A stretch of DNA of 64,000 bases from Synechococcus sp. Nb3U1 (GTDB lineage Bacteria; Cyanobacteriota; Cyanobacteriia; Thermostichales; Thermostichaceae). The notes below the pieces were generated by a model that saw only the letters and a program-made list of their open reading frames with translations, was not told the origin of the DNA and searched no databases. The translations under genes were made by a program, and so were the position numbers. Numbering within the stretch: position 1 is the stretch's first letter; every line of letters starts with the position of its first letter. The stretch covers positions 1,460,079 to 1,524,078 of the forward strand of contig NZ_JAKFYQ010000001.1 of assembly GCF_021533835.1 (NCBI RefSeq), written 5' to 3'. Below, piece after piece: positions 61,634-64,000 of the stretch.

Positions 61634-62131
61634 CTAACCTGCCAAAGAATAACTGGGGCTGTAGAGAGCCATCATTTCCATCCGTGCGGCGGTGATCGTC
61701 TGCGGCAGCACCCCCACCAGACGGGCCAGGATATCATCCGGCAACTGGCTGACCAAATCGGTGGAGAAAAACTCTTCTAAACTAAACAGCAACACTCGTG
61801 CCCGCTGAGTTGGGAGAGGGTTATCCGTAATTTGTTGTAACCAGCGCATCCAGTGCAGCCGCTTGGAATAAGCATTTTGCCGTTCCTGATGATTTTGCGG
61901 ATGCAGTAACGCCACATCTCCAATGGGTAGAACAGTCCCAGATTCTATATCCAATGGCCCTCCGACCGCCGCACCTGGCCCAGCAAACTCAGCATGAAAG
62001 GTTTTGCAGATGATCAGGGCATTGTGCCGCTGCGGATCGAGCATCAGCAGTTGTCCACTACTGAGGCTACGAGTTAACTGCCCTGGCTCAACCCGCTTAA
62101 CCAGGCTGTGGTTGGGAGAAGGTTCGCTCAT
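61634..62131 (-). CDS. Uncharacterised conserved-looking protein
   Basis: 165 residues: GQLTRSLSSGQLLMLDPQRH, NALIICKTFHAEFAGPGAAV, HWMRWLQQITDNPLPTQRAR, LLFSLEEFFSTDLVSQLPDD. No membrane segment or signal is seen. I do not recognise the family. The composition suits a soluble alpha/beta protein, possibly regulatory. It is between selD and the OppC-like gene, all on the minus strand but with gaps of about 85 and 130 bp. Confidence 0.65.
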   Translation of the reverse strand: MSEPSPNHSLVKRVEPGQLTRSLSSGQLLMLDPQRHNALIICKTFHAEFAGPGAAVGGPLDIESGTVLPIGDVALLHPQNHQERQNAYSKRLHWMRWLQQITDNPLPTQRARVLLFSLEEFFSTDLVSQLPDDILARLVGVLPQTITAARMEMMALYSPSYSLAG

Positions 62132-62260
62132 AGTGTTTAGGATATCTCAGCCCTCCCCCTCTTTACATGAAATCTTTAAAGTTCAGAGGAGCTGCTTAAT
62201 GCGATCTTCATGCAAGAAAGAACCGGACTTAATTTCTTGTCCTTTTATCCTACGGATTGG

Positions 62261-63322
62261 CTATAGAGTTGCTGCAAAATCCTCGCCAACTGTATAGATT
62301 CTTACGTCTCCAGCTTCGCAGCGGCCAATGTGGCTGGCTTGGGGATATCCGGCAAGATGTAGTTCCTGGAGTAAAGCTGGGGTAAAGCTGGGATCCACCG
62401 CCAGCAATAAGCCCCCGCTGGTTTGGGGATCCGCCAGCAACAACTGCTGCCATTCGGCAAGAGATTCTGCCTGCACACCTTCATAACCTTGCCAATTGCG
62501 ACGAGCAGCTCCCGGAAAGATCCCAGCTTTCGCTAAGGGGATGGCTTCCGCCAAACAAGGAACAGCGGACAGATCCAACCTCGCCCCCACACCCGAGCCG
62601 CGACAGACTTCCAGCAAATGTCCCAGTAGACCAAACCCTGTTACATCCGTCATGGCGTGGACTTGCGGTCGCTGTGCCATTTGGGAGCCGATGCGATTCA
62701 GTTGGGTCATCACCTGCAACACCTGCCCATAGCCTGCAGCGCTGAGTTTGCCTTTTTTCAGGGCTGTGGTCATGACGCCGATCCCAAGGGGCTTGGTCAA
62801 GATCAGGTCGTCCCCTGGTTGGGCGGTGGCATTGCGGCGAATGTGGTCGGGATGGGCCAAGCCTGCTGCAACCAAACCAAAGATCGGCTCAGGAGAATCG
62901 ATGGAGTGTCCTCCCGCCAACGGGATCCCGGCCTCCTGGCAGACGTTCATTCCCCCAGCCATGATCCCTTGAATCGCCTCCATCGGCAGGCTGTTGATCG
63001 GCATGCCTAAAACTGCCAGAGCCAGAATCGGTGTCCCCCCCATCGCATACACATCCGAAAGGGCATTGGTGGCAGCAATGCGGCCAAAATCCACCGGATC
63101 ATCGACAATCGGCATGAAAAAATCCGTGGTCAAGATCAGGGCCTGGGTGTCGTTCAGCTGATAAACCGCAGCATCATCGCTGGTTTCGGATCCCACCAGT
63201 AGCGCCGGGTTGGGGGCCAAAAAAGGCATGCCTTTAAGAATCTGTTGCAACTGAGCCGGAGCAATTTTGCAACCGCAGCCGCCACCGTGGGAGTACTGGG
63301 TAAGGCGAATTGGGGCATTCAT
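62261..63322 (-). CDS. selD: Selenide, water dikinase
   Basis: 353 residues. The N-terminal active site SHGGGCGCKIAPAQLQQIL has the catalytic cysteine (not selenocysteine) and lysine; then TSDDAAVYQLNDTQALILTT, DFFMPIVDDPVDFGRIAATN, ALSDVYAMGGTPILALAVLG, TDVTGFGLLGHLLEVCRGSG and LLADPQTSGGLLLAV. It makes selenophosphate for selenouridine in tRNA or selenoproteins; partner genes (selU, selA/B) are not in the window. Confidence 0.95.
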   Translation of the reverse strand: MNAPIRLTQYSHGGGCGCKIAPAQLQQILKGMPFLAPNPALLVGSETSDDAAVYQLNDTQALILTTDFFMPIVDDPVDFGRIAATNALSDVYAMGGTPILALAVLGMPINSLPMEAIQGIMAGGMNVCQEAGIPLAGGHSIDSPEPIFGLVAAGLAHPDHIRRNATAQPGDDLILTKPLGIGVMTTALKKGKLSAAGYGQVLQVMTQLNRIGSQMAQRPQVHAMTDVTGFGLLGHLLEVCRGSGVGARLDLSAVPCLAEAIPLAKAGIFPGAARRNWQGYEGVQAESLAEWQQLLLADPQTSGGLLLAVDPSFTPALLQELHLAGYPQASHIGRCEAGDVRIYTVGEDFAATL

Positions 63323-63394
63323 AGAGATTCTAAAAAAAGGGCTGTCTCTACTCTAGTGAGCTTGGCCGGCTGACTGGGGGTTCGCAAGCTGGGT

Positions 63395-63500
63395 TATAGC
63401 TTTTTCCAGCGTTCTCTGATACAGCAGATTCAGGTCAATCTCTTGCTCTATAAGGTTTTTTGCCGAGCTCAAAGGCCTGCGTGAAGTCGGAAAAGGCTTT
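63395..63500 (-). repeat. Second copy of the MITE-like repeat
   Basis: About 106 bp, inverted relative to the copy at 44042-44150 and about 80 percent identical. On the minus strand it begins AAAGCCTTTTCCGACTTCAC and ends CTGGAAAAAGCTATA, so its ends are also imperfect inverted repeats. The interior keeps [13 protein letters not shown] and DLNLLYQ when read in shifting frames. It lies between selD and dnaE and may influence either transcript. Confidence 0.65.
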
Positions 63501-63536
63501 AATGTTGAAGGGGATCCCACTATCTATAGCGTTGAC

Positions 63537-64000
63537 ATGACCTTTGTTCCCTTGCACTTGCACAGCGAATACAGCCTGCTGGACGGGGCTAGTCAGTTAC
63601 CCCGCTTGATTGATGAGGTGGCGGCAATGGGCTTACCCGGTCTTGCCCTCACCGACCATGGCGTCATGTACGGGGCACTGGAGCTGCTGAAACTGTGTAA
63701 AGGAAAGGGGATCACCCCGATCATCGGCAATGAGATGTATGTGATCAACGGCGACATCAGTGACAAAAATCGCAAATATCCGCGCTACCACCAAATTGTC
63801 TTGGCCAAAAATACTCAAGGCTATAAAAACCTGGTTAAATTGACCACCATTTCTCATCTGCAAGGCACCCAGGGCAAAGGAATTTTTTCTCGTCCCTGTA
63901 TCAACAAAGAGTATCTGCTGCAATACAAAGAAGGACTAATTGTCACCAGTGGCTGCTTGGCAGGGGAAGTGCCGCAAGCAATTTTGCAACGAAGACCGGA
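63537..64000 (+). CDS. dnaE: DNA polymerase III alpha subunit, N-terminal part (runs out of window)
   Basis: 154 residues up to the window edge: [60 protein letters not shown]. This is the PHP domain at the start of bacterial DnaE. In many cyanobacteria dnaE is split by a trans-splicing intein far downstream of this point, so whether this gene is split cannot be decided here. Confidence 0.95.
   Translation, partial: MTFVPLHLHSEYSLLDGASQLPRLIDEVAAMGLPGLALTDHGVMYGALELLKLCKGKGITPIIGNEMYVINGDISDKNRKYPRYHQIVLAKNTQGYKNLVKLTTISHLQGTQGKGIFSRPCINKEYLLQYKEGLIVTSGCLAGEVPQAILQRRP

Noticed and set aside
62261-63322. A selenocysteine codon in selD
   Set aside because: The active-site residue is encoded by a cysteine codon; no in-frame TGA is present.

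Overview
The window is chromosomal DNA from a cyanobacterium, most likely a hot-spring unicellular form of the Synechococcus / Thermostichus (Yellowstone mat) type. Evidence seen: an apcD4-apcB3-isiX type antenna cluster (the low-light acclimation set known from those strains), cyanobacteria-only families (DUF3038, DUF4335, DUF2839, DUF1818), a phosphoribulokinase-family protein, the rpsL-rpsG-fusA-tuf-rpsJ operon, and a very high density of the palindrome GGGATCCC, which acts here like the highly iterated palindromes of other cyanobacteria. The species name is an inference.

Layout. 1-1451: right part of a decayed IS66 element, ending 2 bp from the stop codon of an ABC permease. 1454-7456: a minus-strand operon for a BMP-family (nucleoside-type) ABC importer plus RidA-like and RutB-like enzymes; its divergent GntR regulator survives only as a 5' fragment fused to a truncated glutaredoxin gene. 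7995-22609: ordinary housekeeping and conserved cyanobacterial genes (nitrilase family, ECF sigma/anti-sigma, ABC-2 permease, FHA, ilvE, fabG, era, SpoIID-like protein).

22670-25115 is the most unusual stretch. Two complete gene cassettes and the start of a third are separated by sequences with the architecture of integron attC sites: GTTRRRY-like cores, inverted-repeat arms, one unpaired G, and core pairs that match only when each cassette is circularised. They carry toxin-antitoxin modules, as integron cassettes often do. No integrase is present. The third cassette (start of a DJ-1/PfpI gene) is cut by a decayed ISL3 element (25116-26366), followed by gene fragments.

27242-37337 is a type I-E CRISPR-Cas locus in decay: the WYL regulator, cas3 and cse1 carry frameshifts, a damaged DUF4258/DUF2283 pair sits inside the operon between cse2 and cas7, and the array is reduced to one repeat 19 nt after cas2. 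Region 23-35 kb uses the classical HIP1 octamer GCGATCGC (nine copies) where the rest of the window has one copy and uses GGGATCCC, which points to import from another cyanobacterial lineage.

37768-43848: tRNA-Met, a DevA/DevC-like ABC exporter, and the far-red allophycocyanin / chlorophyll antenna cluster. 43863-44150 and 63395-63500 hold related MITE-like repeats. 44401-51165: PRK-like kinase, dapB and the str ribosomal operon. 51241-64000: DUF1232, comF, HD-GYP regulator, tandem SPFH proteins, an exonuclease, a type-2 leuA preceded by a leucine-rich leader peptide, a methyltransferase, an OppC-like permease, selD and the start of dnaE.
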